Source: Streptococcus mitis (GTDB taxonomy: Bacteria > Bacillota > Bacilli > Lactobacillales > Streptococcaceae). Taken from it: DNA of 64,000 bases. Position numbers and translations under genes: made by a program. The stretch covers positions 20,317-84,316 of the forward strand of contig NZ_CAMIAF010000010.1 in the NCBI RefSeq assembly GCF_946190375.1, in the 5' to 3' direction. The notes beneath the pieces were generated by a model. The model worked only from the letters and a program-made list of their open reading frames with translations, was not told the origin of the DNA and made no database searches. Position 1 is the stretch's first letter. Each line of letters starts with the position of its first letter. Positions 53,741 to 62,275 of this stretch are shown in pieces.

Positions 53741-55795
53741 GTGGAATTACTGATTTACCTCATCCTATTTTTACTGGTCTTGATTGTCTCGAGTACAATT
53801 AATAAGCTCCTACCCTTTTTGCCCCTCCCTTTGGTGCAAATTCTTTTGGGAATCGTGATTGGTCTCTTTTTACCCAATACTGACTTTCATCTCAATACAG
53901 AGTTGTTTTTGGCCCTGGTTATCGGGCCCTTGCTTTTCCGAGAGTCGGAGGAAGCGGACATTACAGCTATTTTAAAACACTGGCGAATCATTGTTTATCT
54001 CATATTTCCAGTGATTTTTATCTCGACCCTGAGTTTGGGTGGTTTGGCTCATCTTCTTTGGCTCAGTCTTCCCTTGGCGGCTTGTTTGGCTGTTGGGGCT
54101 GCGCTTGGGCCTACGGACTTGGTGGCCTTTGCCTCTCTTTCGGAGCGCTTTAGCTTTCCTAAGCGCGTGTCCAATATTCTTAAGGGTGAAGGACTCTTGA
54201 ATGATGCTTCTGGCTTGGTTGCCTTTCAGGTAGCTTTGACAGCTTGGACAACTGGAGTCTTTTCCCTTGGGCAAGCTAGTAGTTCGCTCATCTTTTCAAT
54301 TCTAGGCGGTTTTTTGATTGGCTTTTTAACAGCCATGACCAACCGTTTCCTCCATAGCTTCTTGCTAAGTGTGAGAGCAACAGATATTGCTAGTGAGCTC
54401 CTTCTGGAATTGAGTTTGCCCTTGGTAACCTTCTTCCTGGCAGAAGAAGTCCACGTTTCAGGGATTATTGCCGTTGTAGTTGCTGGGATTTTAAAGGCAA
54501 GCCGTTTTAAGAAAATTACGCTCCTCGAAGCCCAAGTGGATACGGTGACCGAGACGGTATGGCATACAGTGAACTTTATGCTGAACGGTTCTGTCTTTGT
54601 GATTTTAGGGATGGAGTTGGAAATGATAGCAGAGCCTATCTTGACCAATCCAATCTATAATCCCTTACTTTTATTGGTATCTCTTATAGCCCTTACCTTT
54701 GTCCTCTTTGCCATTCGTTTTGTCATGATTTATGGCTATTATGCTTATAGGACTAGACGTCTCAAGAAAAAGCTAAATAAGTATATGAAGGACATGCTTC
54801 TTTTGACCTTCTCAGGTGTCAAGGGAACGGTGTCGATTGCTACCATCCTTCTGATACCAAGTAATCTAGAACAGGAGTATCCTCTCTTGCTTTTCCTTGT
54901 TGCAGGTGTGACGCTTGTAAGCTTTTTAACAGGCCTCGTGGTCTTGCCTCATCTTTCTGACGAACAGGAAGAAAGCAAGGATTATCTCATGCATATCGCC
55001 ATTTTGAATGAAGTAACGATAGAGTTGGAAAAAGAGTTGGAAGATACCAGAAATAAACTTCCCCTCTATGCGGCTATTGACAATTACCATGGACGAATAG
55101 AGAACCTTATCCTGAATCAAGAAAACAAGGGGGCTCAAGAAGACTGGGAGGCTTTAAAACTTCTCATCCTCAGTATTGAAAGTGATGGTTTAGAACAGGC
55201 TTACGAAGAGGACAAGATGAGTGAGCGTGCCTATCGAGTTTACCAACGTTATTTGAAAAACATGGAACAAAGTATCAATCGCAAGTTTGCTTCACGATTG
55301 ACCTATTATTTCCTTGTTTCCTTGCGGATTTTACGTTTTCTCCTTCACGAAGTCTTTACCTTTGGTAAGACCTTCCGCAGTTGGAAAAATGAAGAATCAC
55401 AGAAACTCAGAGCCCTTGACTATGACCAAATTGCAGAGCTCTATCTAGAAAACACAGAGATGATTATCGAAAGTTTGGAGAACCTAAAAGGTGTTTACAA
55501 GAGTTCTTTGATTAGCTTCATGCAGGATTCTCGTCTCCGTGAAACAGCTATCATCACCAGTGGTGCCTTTGTCGAACGGGTTATCAATCGTGTCAAACCC
55601 AACAATATCGATGAAATGCTGAGAGGCTATTATTTGGAGCGCAAGTTGATTTTCGAATACGAAGAAAAACGATTGATTACGACCAAGTATGCCAAGAAGT
55701 TACGACAAAATGTCAATAACTTAGAGAACTATTCTCTGAAGGAAGCTGCCAATACCCTGCCTTATGATATGGTGGAATTGGTAAGAAGAAATTAG
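53741..55795 (+). CDS. CPA1-type Na+/H+ antiporter
   Basis: A 684-residue transporter. The first about 415 residues form about 12 spans of the NhaP/CPA1 fold, with the paired residues of the ion site in ALGPTDLVAF and EGLLNDASGLVAF. The remaining about 270 residues are a charged cytoplasmic helical domain. It exchanges Na+ (or K+) for H+. Start is GTG 53741 with a perfect AAGGAGG 6 bases upstream. It is last in the radical SAM operon and is followed by a BOX element. Confidence 0.92.
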   Translation: MELLIYLILFLLVLIVSSTINKLLPFLPLPLVQILLGIVIGLFLPNTDFHLNTELFLALVIGPLLFRESEEADITAILKHWRIIVYLIFPVIFISTLSLGGLAHLLWLSLPLAACLAVGAALGPTDLVAFASLSERFSFPKRVSNILKGEGLLNDASGLVAFQVALTAWTTGVFSLGQASSSLIFSILGGFLIGFLTAMTNRFLHSFLLSVRATDIASELLLELSLPLVTFFLAEEVHVSGIIAVVVAGILKASRFKKITLLEAQVDTVTETVWHTVNFMLNGSVFVILGMELEMIAEPILTNPIYNPLLLLVSLIALTFVLFAIRFVMIYGYYAYRTRRLKKKLNKYMKDMLLLTFSGVKGTVSIATILLIPSNLEQEYPLLLFLVAGVTLVSFLTGLVVLPHLSDEQEESKDYLMHIAILNEVTIELEKELEDTRNKLPLYAAIDNYHGRIENLILNQENKGAQEDWEALKLLILSIESDGLEQAYEEDKMSERAYRVYQRYLKNMEQSINRKFASRLTYYFLVSLRILRFLLHEVFTFGKTFRSWKNEESQKLRALDYDQIAELYLENTEMIIESLENLKGVYKSSLISFMQDSRLRETAIITSGAFVERVINRVKPNNIDEMLRGYYLERKLIFEYEEKRLITTKYAKKLRQNVNNLENYSLKEAANTLPYDMVELVRRN

Positions 55796-55799
55796 TTAA

Positions 55800-55948
55800 T
55801 ACTCTTCGAAAATCTCTTCAAACCACGTCAGCGTCGCCTTACCGTAGGTATGGTTACTGACTTCGTCAGTTTCATCTACAACCTCAAAGCAGTGCTTTGA
55901 GCAACCTGCGGCTAGCTTCCTAGTTTGATCTTTGATTTTCATTGAGTA
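55800..55948 (+). repeat. BOX element, boxA-boxB-boxC form
   Basis: Starts TACTCTTCGAAAATCTC, with boxA core CAGCGTCGCCTTACCGTAG, boxB (TTACTGACTTCGTCAGT, then CAAAGCAGTGCTTTGAGCA), and boxC ACCTGCGGCTAGCTTCC, ending ATTGAGTA. It lies 27 bases before the yihY-type start. Confidence 0.92.
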
Positions 55949-55974
55949 TAAGATTGTAAGTGAAGGAGTGTGAC

Positions 55975-56835
55975 ATGAAGAAGTGGTGGAAAGAGCTGAT
56001 AGATAAGCCTTTATTAAAAGCTTTTTTGCATTATTATCAAGCATCAGATAGTGAGTTGACCAGTGTCGCAGTAGCCTACTATTGGTTGATTTCGATTTTT
56101 CCTCTGCTTTTGGTGGTGGTTAATATCCTCCCTTATTTTCAGATTCCAGTTTCTAATTTTTTGAAGGTTGTCAATGAATTTTTGCCCGATACCATGTATG
56201 ATGTGGTCACAAAGATTATTACAGAAGTGCTAACCCAACCTTCAACGGGCTTATTGAGTTTTGCGGTTTTGTCATCCCTCTGGACCTTTTCCAAATCCAT
56301 GAACTTTCTGCAGAAAGCCTTTAATAAAGCATACGGAGTAGCAAAAAATCGTGGAATGATTTCCCATCAGCTCATGAGTTTGTTTGTCAGTTTTGGTCTG
56401 CAGATTCTCTTTGCCTTAGCTCTTTTTCTGAGTGTCTTTGGCCGTATGCTCCTCAACCTTGTCAAAAGCTATTGGAATTCGGATAGTCCTCTCTTTGATT
56501 ATCTGCAAGACCTAACAGGTCCCTTGATCTATGCCTTGATTTTTGCTATCTTGGTCATGCTCTACTATTTTCTACCCAATGTTAAGGTGCGAAGGATTCG
56601 ATCTGTATTGCCAGGTAGTGCCTTTGTCTTGTTAACCCTGGTCTTACTGCTCAATATCTTTTCAGTCTATGTCAACAATTATGTCAATCACATAGTGGAC
56701 GTGCGTTTTTTCAGTTCCGTCGTCGTGGTGGTCATGATGTTCTGGTTTATTCTCATCGCTAAGATTTTAATTGTCGGTGCGGTGATCAATGCCAGTGTCC
56801 AGAGTTTGAAAGATCCGAGCTTTAGAATAAATTAA
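55975..56835 (+). CDS. YihY/UPF0761 membrane protein
   Basis: A 286-residue protein with six spans, of the YihY (formerly and wrongly RNase BN) family. The block ELTSVAVAYYWLISIFPLLL and the Asn/Lys-rich NKAYGV segment are typical. The start is ATG 55975 with GAAGGAG ahead. The BOX element just upstream lies in or next to its leader. Molecular function is unknown; envelope roles have been proposed for relatives. Confidence 0.88.
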   Translation: MKKWWKELIDKPLLKAFLHYYQASDSELTSVAVAYYWLISIFPLLLVVVNILPYFQIPVSNFLKVVNEFLPDTMYDVVTKIITEVLTQPSTGLLSFAVLSSLWTFSKSMNFLQKAFNKAYGVAKNRGMISHQLMSLFVSFGLQILFALALFLSVFGRMLLNLVKSYWNSDSPLFDYLQDLTGPLIYALIFAILVMLYYFLPNVKVRRIRSVLPGSAFVLLTLVLLLNIFSVYVNNYVNHIVDVRFFSSVVVVVMMFWFILIAKILIVGAVINASVQSLKDPSFRIN

Positions 56836-56855
56836 CTTCATTTTTTATCCATTAC

Positions 56856-56904
56856 AAAACGCATACTATCAGGCTTTATAAAACCTTGATAATATGCGCT
56901 TTTT
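56856..56904. terminator. Terminator hairpin of the AAAACGCAT family (copy 3)
   Basis: AAAACGCATACTATCAGG pairs with CCTTGATAATATGCGCTTTTT, between the convergent yihY-type and queA genes, so it serves both. Confidence 0.8.
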
Positions 56905-56915
56905 GATTGTGAAAA

Positions 56916-57944
56916 TTAGTAGATAAACATGGCATCACCGAAACTAAAGAAGCGGTAGTGTTCTTGGATGGCATGGTGATAAGCATCTAAGACTAATTCA
57001 CGGCCTGCAAAAGCAGAAACCAACATGACCAGAGTTGATTTTGGCAGGTGGAAGTTGGTTGAGAAGGCATCCACGACCTTCCATTCATAGCCAGGTTTGA
57101 TAAAGATATTGGTCCAGCCAGAATCTGCTTGGATTTGCCCATTAAACTTGGAACCAATAGTTTCCAAGGTGCGGATAGAAGTGGTTCCGACAGCGATGAC
57201 GCGACCACCATTTTCTTTGACAGAGCGAAGGGTGCTAGCAGCCTCCTCAGAAAGTTGGTAGAATTCTGAGTGCATTTTGTGTTCGTCCAAATTGTCCACA
57301 GAAACAGGTCTAAAGGTTCCTAGTCCGACATGAAGAGTCAGATAGACTAGATGAACACCCTTAGCTTGGATTTCTGCCAGCAGTTCTTTGGTGAAGTGAA
57401 GACCAGCAGTCGGTGCTGCAGCAGAGCCACTTTCCTTGGCGTAAACGGTTTGATAGCGTTCACGGTCATCCAGTTTTTCATGGATATAAGGTGGCAGAGG
57501 CATTTCTCCCAGACTTTCCAAGACTTCTAGGAAAATTCCTTGGTATTCAAAGCGGACAATGCGGCCTCCGTGAGTCAATTCTTCCGTAACGACAGCGCTG
57601 AGGCGACCATCACCAAAGCTGACACGAGTACCAACCTTGAGGCGTTTGGCAGGTTTTGCCAGAACCTCCCACTCATCTCCGGCAGTATTTTTGAGTAGGA
57701 GCAGTTCCACATGACCTCCTGTTTCCTCCTTTTGACCATAGAGGCGAGCTGGAAGAACACGAGTGTCGTTCATAACAAGGGCATCACCAGGTTCCAACAT
57801 ATCAATAATAGAGTGGAAGTGTTTGTCCTGCATTTCTCCCGTCTCACGGTTGACAATGAGGAGTTTAGAGGCATCACGTTTTTCAAGGGGCGTTTGGGCA
57901 ATCAATTCCTCAGGCAAGTGGAAGTCAAAATCAGCTGTATTCAT
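56916..57944 (-). CDS. queA: S-adenosylmethionine:tRNA ribosyltransferase-isomerase
   Basis: A 342-residue enzyme that transfers the ribosyl part of SAM to preQ1 in tRNA to make epoxyqueuosine. [13 protein letters not shown] opens the fold; [25 protein letters not shown] and TTSIRTLE are family blocks. ATG 57944 gives the usual length; ATG 57956 adds four residues and neither has an ideal ribosome site. An extended -10, TGTTATAAT, lies about 25-40 bases ahead on the minus strand. No other queuosine gene is near, so salvage of preQ1 from outside is possible. Confidence 0.94.
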   Translation of the reverse strand: MNTADFDFHLPEELIAQTPLEKRDASKLLIVNRETGEMQDKHFHSIIDMLEPGDALVMNDTRVLPARLYGQKEETGGHVELLLLKNTAGDEWEVLAKPAKRLKVGTRVSFGDGRLSAVVTEELTHGGRIVRFEYQGIFLEVLESLGEMPLPPYIHEKLDDRERYQTVYAKESGSAAAPTAGLHFTKELLAEIQAKGVHLVYLTLHVGLGTFRPVSVDNLDEHKMHSEFYQLSEEAASTLRSVKENGGRVIAVGTTSIRTLETIGSKFNGQIQADSGWTNIFIKPGYEWKVVDAFSTNFHLPKSTLVMLVSAFAGRELVLDAYHHAIQEHYRFFSFGDAMFIY

Positions 57945-58021
57945 ATATCTGTTCATTCTTTCTAAGTTCTAATCCTATCCATTATAACATGTTTCAAGTA
58001 TAGTCGCTCTTTTTTTAGAAA

Positions 58022-58065
58022 TTAAATCGTTTTCACTTGACAAAAATTGGTCTATACCATATAAT
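58022..58065 (+). promoter_or_regulatory. nagB promoter with NagR-type operator and cre-like site
   Basis: TTGACA (58037-58042), 17 bases, TATAAT (58060-58065). TGGTCTATACCA (58048-58059), a dyad like the DasR/NagR operator, fills the spacer. TGAAAACGATTTAA on the minus strand (58022-58035) fits a cre site just above the -35. This predicts repression by NagR, relieved by glucosamine-6-phosphate, plus CcpA control. Confidence 0.7.
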
Positions 58066-58094
58066 AAATATAGATAGAAATGGAGGATGAAAAG

Positions 58095-58802
58095 ATGAAA
58101 GTCATTAAAGTTGAAAACCAAGTTGAAGGTGGAAAAGTTGCTTTTGAGATTTTGAAGGAAAAATTGGCCAACGGCGCTCAAACCCTAGGACTTGCTACAG
58201 GAAGCAGTCCACTTGAATTTTACAAGGAAATTGTTGAAAGTGACCTTGATTTTTCAAATCTAACCAGTGTCAACCTTGATGAGTATGTAGGACTTGATGG
58301 CGACAATCCTCAGTCTTATCGTCACTTCATGCAAGAAAACTTGTTCAACCAAAAACCATTTAAAGAAAGTTTCTTGCCTCGTGGGGTTAAGGATCATGCT
58401 GAAGCTGAAGTTGAACGCTACAACCAAATTTTGGCTGATCATCCAGTTGACCTGCAAATCTTGGGAATTGGTCGCAATGGACATATCGGATTTAATGAGC
58501 CTGGTACTCCATTTGACAGTCAAACGCATCTAGTCGAACTGGACCAGTCTACTATCGAAGCAAACGCACGTTTCTTTGACAAGATTGAAGACGTCCCAAC
58601 CCAAGCCATTTCAATGGGGATTAAAAACATTTTGGATGCCAAGTCAATCCTTCTCTTTGCTTACGGTGAGTCGAAAGCAGAAGCCATTGCTGGAACAGTG
58701 TCTGGTCCAGTGACTGAGAACTTACCAGCAAGTAGCCTACAAAACCACCCAGATGTGACTATTATTGCAGATGCTGAAGCGCTCAGCTTACTTGAAAAAT
58801 AA
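58095..58802 (+). CDS. nagB: Glucosamine-6-phosphate deaminase
   Basis: A 235-residue enzyme that converts glucosamine 6-phosphate to fructose 6-phosphate and ammonia, the step that sends amino sugars into glycolysis. [11 protein letters not shown] binds phosphate, NLDEYVGL holds the catalytic Asp, and [14 protein letters not shown] the His-Asn relay. It is the short, non-allosteric form. The start is ATG 58095, with GGAGG at 58082; the upstream ATG at 58080 overlaps that site. Confidence 0.95.
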   Translation: MKVIKVENQVEGGKVAFEILKEKLANGAQTLGLATGSSPLEFYKEIVESDLDFSNLTSVNLDEYVGLDGDNPQSYRHFMQENLFNQKPFKESFLPRGVKDHAEAEVERYNQILADHPVDLQILGIGRNGHIGFNEPGTPFDSQTHLVELDQSTIEANARFFDKIEDVPTQAISMGIKNILDAKSILLFAYGESKAEAIAGTVSGPVTENLPASSLQNHPDVTIIADAEALSLLEK

Positions 58803-58890
58803 AAAACGAAACCCTTCAGTTTCTTCTATCTGAGTGCTTTAAACTCTTGTATAAATGGAAGAAAAAATCAAAATTAAACCGCATTTTTTC

Positions 58891-58919
58891 TTGACAATTA
58901 TTCCTTTTACATGTAAAAT
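58891..58919 (+). promoter_or_regulatory. rpsU promoter
   Basis: TTGACA (58891-58896), 17 bases, TAAAAT (58914-58919). Confidence 0.75.
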
Positions 58920-58953
58920 AGAATAGATCTTGAACTTGAAGGGAGTGAAAAAA

Positions 58954-59130
58954 ATGTCTAAAACAGTAGTACGTAAGAATGAATCTCTTGACGACGCACT
59001 TCGTCGTTTCAAACGTGCGGTTACTAAAGCTGGTACTCTTCAAGAAACACGCAAACGTGAATTCTATGAAAAACCTTCTGTAAAACGTAAACGTAAATCA
59101 GAAGCAGCTCGTAAACGTAAAAAATTCTAA
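58954..59130 (+). CDS. rpsU: Ribosomal protein bS21
   Basis: A 58-residue basic protein of the small subunit, which helps base-pairing between mRNA and the 16S 3' end. [17 protein letters not shown] opens it, and the tail is Lys/Arg-rich ([15 protein letters not shown]). GAAGGGAG precedes ATG 58954. It is a monocistronic gene with its own promoter and terminator. Confidence 0.97.
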
Positions 59131-59138
59131 TTAGAAAT

Positions 59139-59167
59139 GAAAGGCTGGAGAAATCTAGTCTTTTTCT
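59139..59167 (+). terminator. Terminator after rpsU
   Basis: AAAGGCTGGA and TCTAGTCTTT pair (two G-T pairs) with a GAAA loop and a T-run. Confidence 0.8.
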
Positions 59168-59259
59168 TTTAAATAAATACTTCAAAGCCTGCAAAAATCT
59201 GAAATATCCTCCTACAATTTGATATAATAGAGAGAAGAACTCATTTGAAGGAGGAAATG

Positions 59260-60195
59260 ATGTCGGTTTTAGTAAAAGAAGTGATTGAAAAGCTTAGACT
59301 AGACATTGTCTATGGCGAACCAGAATTGCTTGAAAAGGAAATCAATACAGCGGACATTACGCGACCTGGTCTTGAAATGACAGGTTATTTTGACTACTAC
59401 ACGCCAGAGCGGATCCAGCTCTTGGGGATGAAGGAGTGGTCTTATCTGATCAGCATGCCTTCCAACAGCCGTTATGAAGTTTTGAAAAAAATGTTTCTAC
59501 CTGAGACACCGGCGGTCATTGTTGCCCGTGGTTTGGTGGTTCCAGAGGAGATGTTAAAAGCTGCTAGAGAATGTAAGATTGCCATTTTAACCAGCCGTAC
59601 AGCGACAAGTCGTTTGTCTGGAGAGTTATCTAGCTATCTGGATTCACGTTTAGCAGAACGTACCAGTGTTCATGGTGTTTTGATGGATATCTATGGGATG
59701 GGTGTCTTGATTCAAGGCGATAGTGGTATCGGTAAGAGTGAGACAGGTTTAGAGCTTGTCAAACGTGGTCACCGCTTGGTAGCTGATGACCGGGTCGATA
59801 TCTTTGCCAAGGATGAGATTACTCTTTGGGGTGAACCGGCTGAAATCTTGAGACACCTGATTGAAATTCGTGGGGTTGGGATTATCGATGTTATGAGCCT
59901 CTACGGTGCCAGTGCCGTCAAGGATTCTTCACAGGTTCAACTTGCTGTCTATTTGGAAAACTATGATACACATAAGACTTTTGATCGTCTTGGAAACAAT
60001 GCAGAGGAAATAGAAATTTCTGGCGTAGCCATTCCTCGTATTCGTATTCCAGTTAAAACAGGTCGTAATATCTCTGTCGTGATTGAGGCTGCTGCCATGA
60101 ATTATCGTGCCAAGGAAATGGGCTTTGATGCGACGCGTTTGTTCGAAGAACGTTTGACAAATCTCATTGCTCAAAACGAGGTGCCTAATGCTTGA
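59260..60195 (+). CDS. hprK: HPr kinase/phosphorylase
   Basis: A 311-residue enzyme that phosphorylates HPr on Ser46 and removes the phosphate, setting CcpA-dependent carbon control. The Walker A loop is GDSGIGKSE (about 154), with the family signature [10 protein letters not shown] downstream. ATG 59260 is chosen because AAGGAGG ends 5 bases ahead. A TGATATAAT extended -10 lies near 59228. It overlaps lgt by 8 bases and is the first gene of a four-gene run. Confidence 0.96.
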   Translation: MSVLVKEVIEKLRLDIVYGEPELLEKEINTADITRPGLEMTGYFDYYTPERIQLLGMKEWSYLISMPSNSRYEVLKKMFLPETPAVIVARGLVVPEEMLKAARECKIAILTSRTATSRLSGELSSYLDSRLAERTSVHGVLMDIYGMGVLIQGDSGIGKSETGLELVKRGHRLVADDRVDIFAKDEITLWGEPAEILRHLIEIRGVGIIDVMSLYGASAVKDSSQVQLAVYLENYDTHKTFDRLGNNAEEIEISGVAIPRIRIPVKTGRNISVVIEAAAMNYRAKEMGFDATRLFEERLTNLIAQNEVPNA

Positions 60196-60976
60196 TCCAA
60201 TTGCTATTCATCTAGGTCCTCTAGCCATTCGTTGGTATGCCTTGTGTATTGTGACAGGTTTGATTCTTGCGGTTTATTTGACCATGAAAGAAGCGCCTAG
60301 AAAGAAGATCATACCAGACGATATTTTAGATTTTATCTTGATAGCCTTTCCCTTGGCTATTTTAGGAGCTCGTCTCTACTATGTCATTTTCCGTTTTGAT
60401 TACTATAGTCAGAATGTCGGTGAGATTTTTGCCATTTGGAATGGTGGTTTGGCCATTTACGGTGGTTTGATTACTGGTGCCCTTGTGCTCTATATCTTTG
60501 CTGATCGTAAACTTATCAATACTTGGGATTTTCTAGATATTGCGGCGCCTAGCGTCATGATTGCCCAAAGTTTAGGTCGCTGGGGTAATTTCTTTAACCA
60601 AGAAGCCTATGGTGCAGCAGTGGATAATCTGGATTATCTACCTGGTTTTATCCGTGACCAGATGTATATTGATGGGAGCTACCGTCAACCGACCTTCCTT
60701 TATGAGTCTCTATGGACTCTACTTGGATTTGCCTTGATTTTGATATTCAGACGAAAATGGAAGAGTCTCAGACGAGGTCATATCACTGCTTTCTACTTGA
60801 TTTGGTATGGTTTCGGTCGTATGGTCATCGAAGGCATGCGAACAGATAGCCTCATGTTCTTTGGCCTTCGAGTGTCTCAATGGCTATCAGTTGTCCTTAT
60901 CGGTTTCGGTATTTTTATCATTCTTTATCAAAATCGAAAGAAGGCCCCTTACTATGTTACAGAGGAGGAAAACTAA
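60188..60976 (+). CDS. lgt: Prolipoprotein diacylglyceryl transferase
   Basis: A 262-residue, seven-span membrane enzyme that puts diacylglycerol on the lipobox Cys of prelipoproteins. It has the family blocks [18 protein letters not shown] and [16 protein letters not shown]. It overlaps hprK by 8 bases, a pairing common in Firmicutes. GAGGTG lies ahead of ATG. Length is normal. Confidence 0.95.
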   Translation: MLDPIAIHLGPLAIRWYALCIVTGLILAVYLTMKEAPRKKIIPDDILDFILIAFPLAILGARLYYVIFRFDYYSQNVGEIFAIWNGGLAIYGGLITGALVLYIFADRKLINTWDFLDIAAPSVMIAQSLGRWGNFFNQEAYGAAVDNLDYLPGFIRDQMYIDGSYRQPTFLYESLWTLLGFALILIFRRKWKSLRRGHITAFYLIWYGFGRMVIEGMRTDSLMFFGLRVSQWLSVVLIGFGIFIILYQNRKKAPYYVTEEEN

Positions 60977-61360
60977 ATGTTAGAAGTTGCATATATTCTT
61001 GTTGCCCTAGCTTTGATTGTCTTTTTAGTCTATCTAATCATTACTGTACAAAAGCTTGGCCGTGTTATCGATGAAACAGAGAAGACGATTAAAACCTTGA
61101 CTTCAGATGTGGATGTGACCTTGCATCACACCAATGAATTGCTGTCTAAGGTCAATGTCTTGGCAGATGATATCAATGTCAAGGTGGCAACGATTGATCC
61201 ACTCTTTAATGCTGTTGCAGATTTATCTCTATCTGTTTCCGACCTCAATGACCATGCGCGTGTCTTGAGTAAGAAAGCTTCATCAGCTGGTTCAAAAACA
61301 CTCAAGACTGGTGCAAGTTTGTCAGCTCTTCGTCTTGCAAGTAAATTTTTCAAAAAATAA
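60977..61360 (+). CDS. DUF948 membrane-anchored protein
   Basis: A 127-residue protein with an N-terminal span (VAYILVALALIVFLVYLIIT) and then a long coiled-coil (TIKTLTSDVDVTLHHTNELL). This is the usual form of DUF948 proteins, general-stress-like proteins of Bacilli. It starts on the base after the lgt stop, with GAGGAGG ahead of ATG. It is paired with the YtxH-like gene that follows. Confidence 0.85.
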   Translation: MLEVAYILVALALIVFLVYLIITVQKLGRVIDETEKTIKTLTSDVDVTLHHTNELLSKVNVLADDINVKVATIDPLFNAVADLSLSVSDLNDHARVLSKKASSAGSKTLKTGASLSALRLASKFFKK

Positions 61361-61375
61361 AAAAGGAGAATCCTT

Positions 61376-61771
61376 ATGGGTAAACTATCCTCAATCCTTT
61401 TAGGAACCGTTTCAGGTGCAGCTCTTGCCTTGTTTTTAACAAGCGATAAGGGCAAACAAGTTTGCAGTCAGGCTCAAGATTTTCTAGATGATTTGAGAGA
61501 AGATCCTGAGTATGCCAAGGAGCAGGTCTGTGAAAAACTGACAGAAGTTAAGGATCAGGCTACAGATTTTGTTCTGAAAACCAAAGAACAGGTTGAGGCA
61601 GGAGAAATCACTGTGGACAGTGTCCTTGCTCAAGCCAAATCATGTGCCCGTCAAGCGACAGAAGCATCAAAAAATCAATTCAATAATCTCAGGGAGCAAT
61701 GGCAAGAAAAGGCTGAAACTTTTGATGAATCAGAAGAGATTGTGATTGATATAAAAGAAGAAAAAATCTAG
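61376..61771 (+). CDS. YtxH-like protein
   Basis: A 131-residue protein. A short Gly/Ala-rich N-terminal membrane segment (ILLGTVSGAALALFLT) followed by SDKGKQ is the YtxH signature; the rest is a helical acidic tail. Members are stress-linked in Bacillus and often follow a DUF948 gene, as here. AAGGAGA precedes the ATG. Confidence 0.82.
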   Translation: MGKLSSILLGTVSGAALALFLTSDKGKQVCSQAQDFLDDLREDPEYAKEQVCEKLTEVKDQATDFVLKTKEQVEAGEITVDSVLAQAKSCARQATEASKNQFNNLREQWQEKAETFDESEEIVIDIKEEKI

Positions 61772-61831
61772 ATTTGAGAGAGTTGGATAAAAATCCAATA
61801 TTAGTCGCAAATCTAGTAAATTGTATAAGAT

Positions 61832-61877
61832 AAAACGCATAGTATTAATGGCTGTAATGCCTGATATTATGCGTTTT
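61832..61877. terminator. Terminator hairpin of the AAAACGCAT family (copy 4)
   Basis: AAAACGCATAGTATTAATGG pairs imperfectly with GCCTGATATTATGCGTTTTTT. It ends the hprK-lgt run. Confidence 0.8.
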
Positions 61878-61973
61878 TTATGATTTTTAAGACTTTTTGC
61901 TAAACCTTTTTTAAAACACATGAGTGTTATGACTATTTATGGTATAATGGCAGTGTTGGAAGTGAAATATTTA

Positions 61974-62075
61974 TACTCTTCGAAAATCTCTTCAAACCGC
62001 GTCAACGTCGCCTTGCCGTACTCAAGTACAGCCTGCGGCTAGTTTCCTAGTTTGCTCTTTGATTTTCATTGAGTA
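61974..62075 (+). repeat. BOX element, boxA-boxC form
   Basis: Starts TACTCTTCGAAAATCTC, with boxA core CAACGTCGCCTTGCCGTA and boxC GCCTGCGGCTAGTTTCC, ending ATTGAGTA. It lies between a good -10 box and the surface-protein gene. Confidence 0.9.
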
Positions 62076-62275
62076 TTACATTTTTTTATATTTTACTGAT
62101 ATTTTATTAATATTAATCGATCCATTTTTCTATGATTAGAAATTAATGTGGTAGTTTATGATCAAGTAGAGGAAAAGTTCTAAAATTTTAGTCAAGAAAT
62201 GATCTAGTATTCTGTCAAGGCAAAATATTAGAACCCTCTATTTTGTAAAAAATAGTTAGAAAGAAAGTTTGTAAA

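Larger units (their letters stand above)
61772..62275. other. Intergenic region ahead of the YSIRK surface protein
   Basis: This holds the AAAACGCAT-family terminator (61832), an extended -10 promoter TGGTATAAT (61940-61948), a BOX element (61974-62075) immediately downstream, and then about 200 AT-rich bases with no gene. If that promoter serves the surface protein, the BOX lies in its leader, which would be over 300 bases long. Confidence 0.55.
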
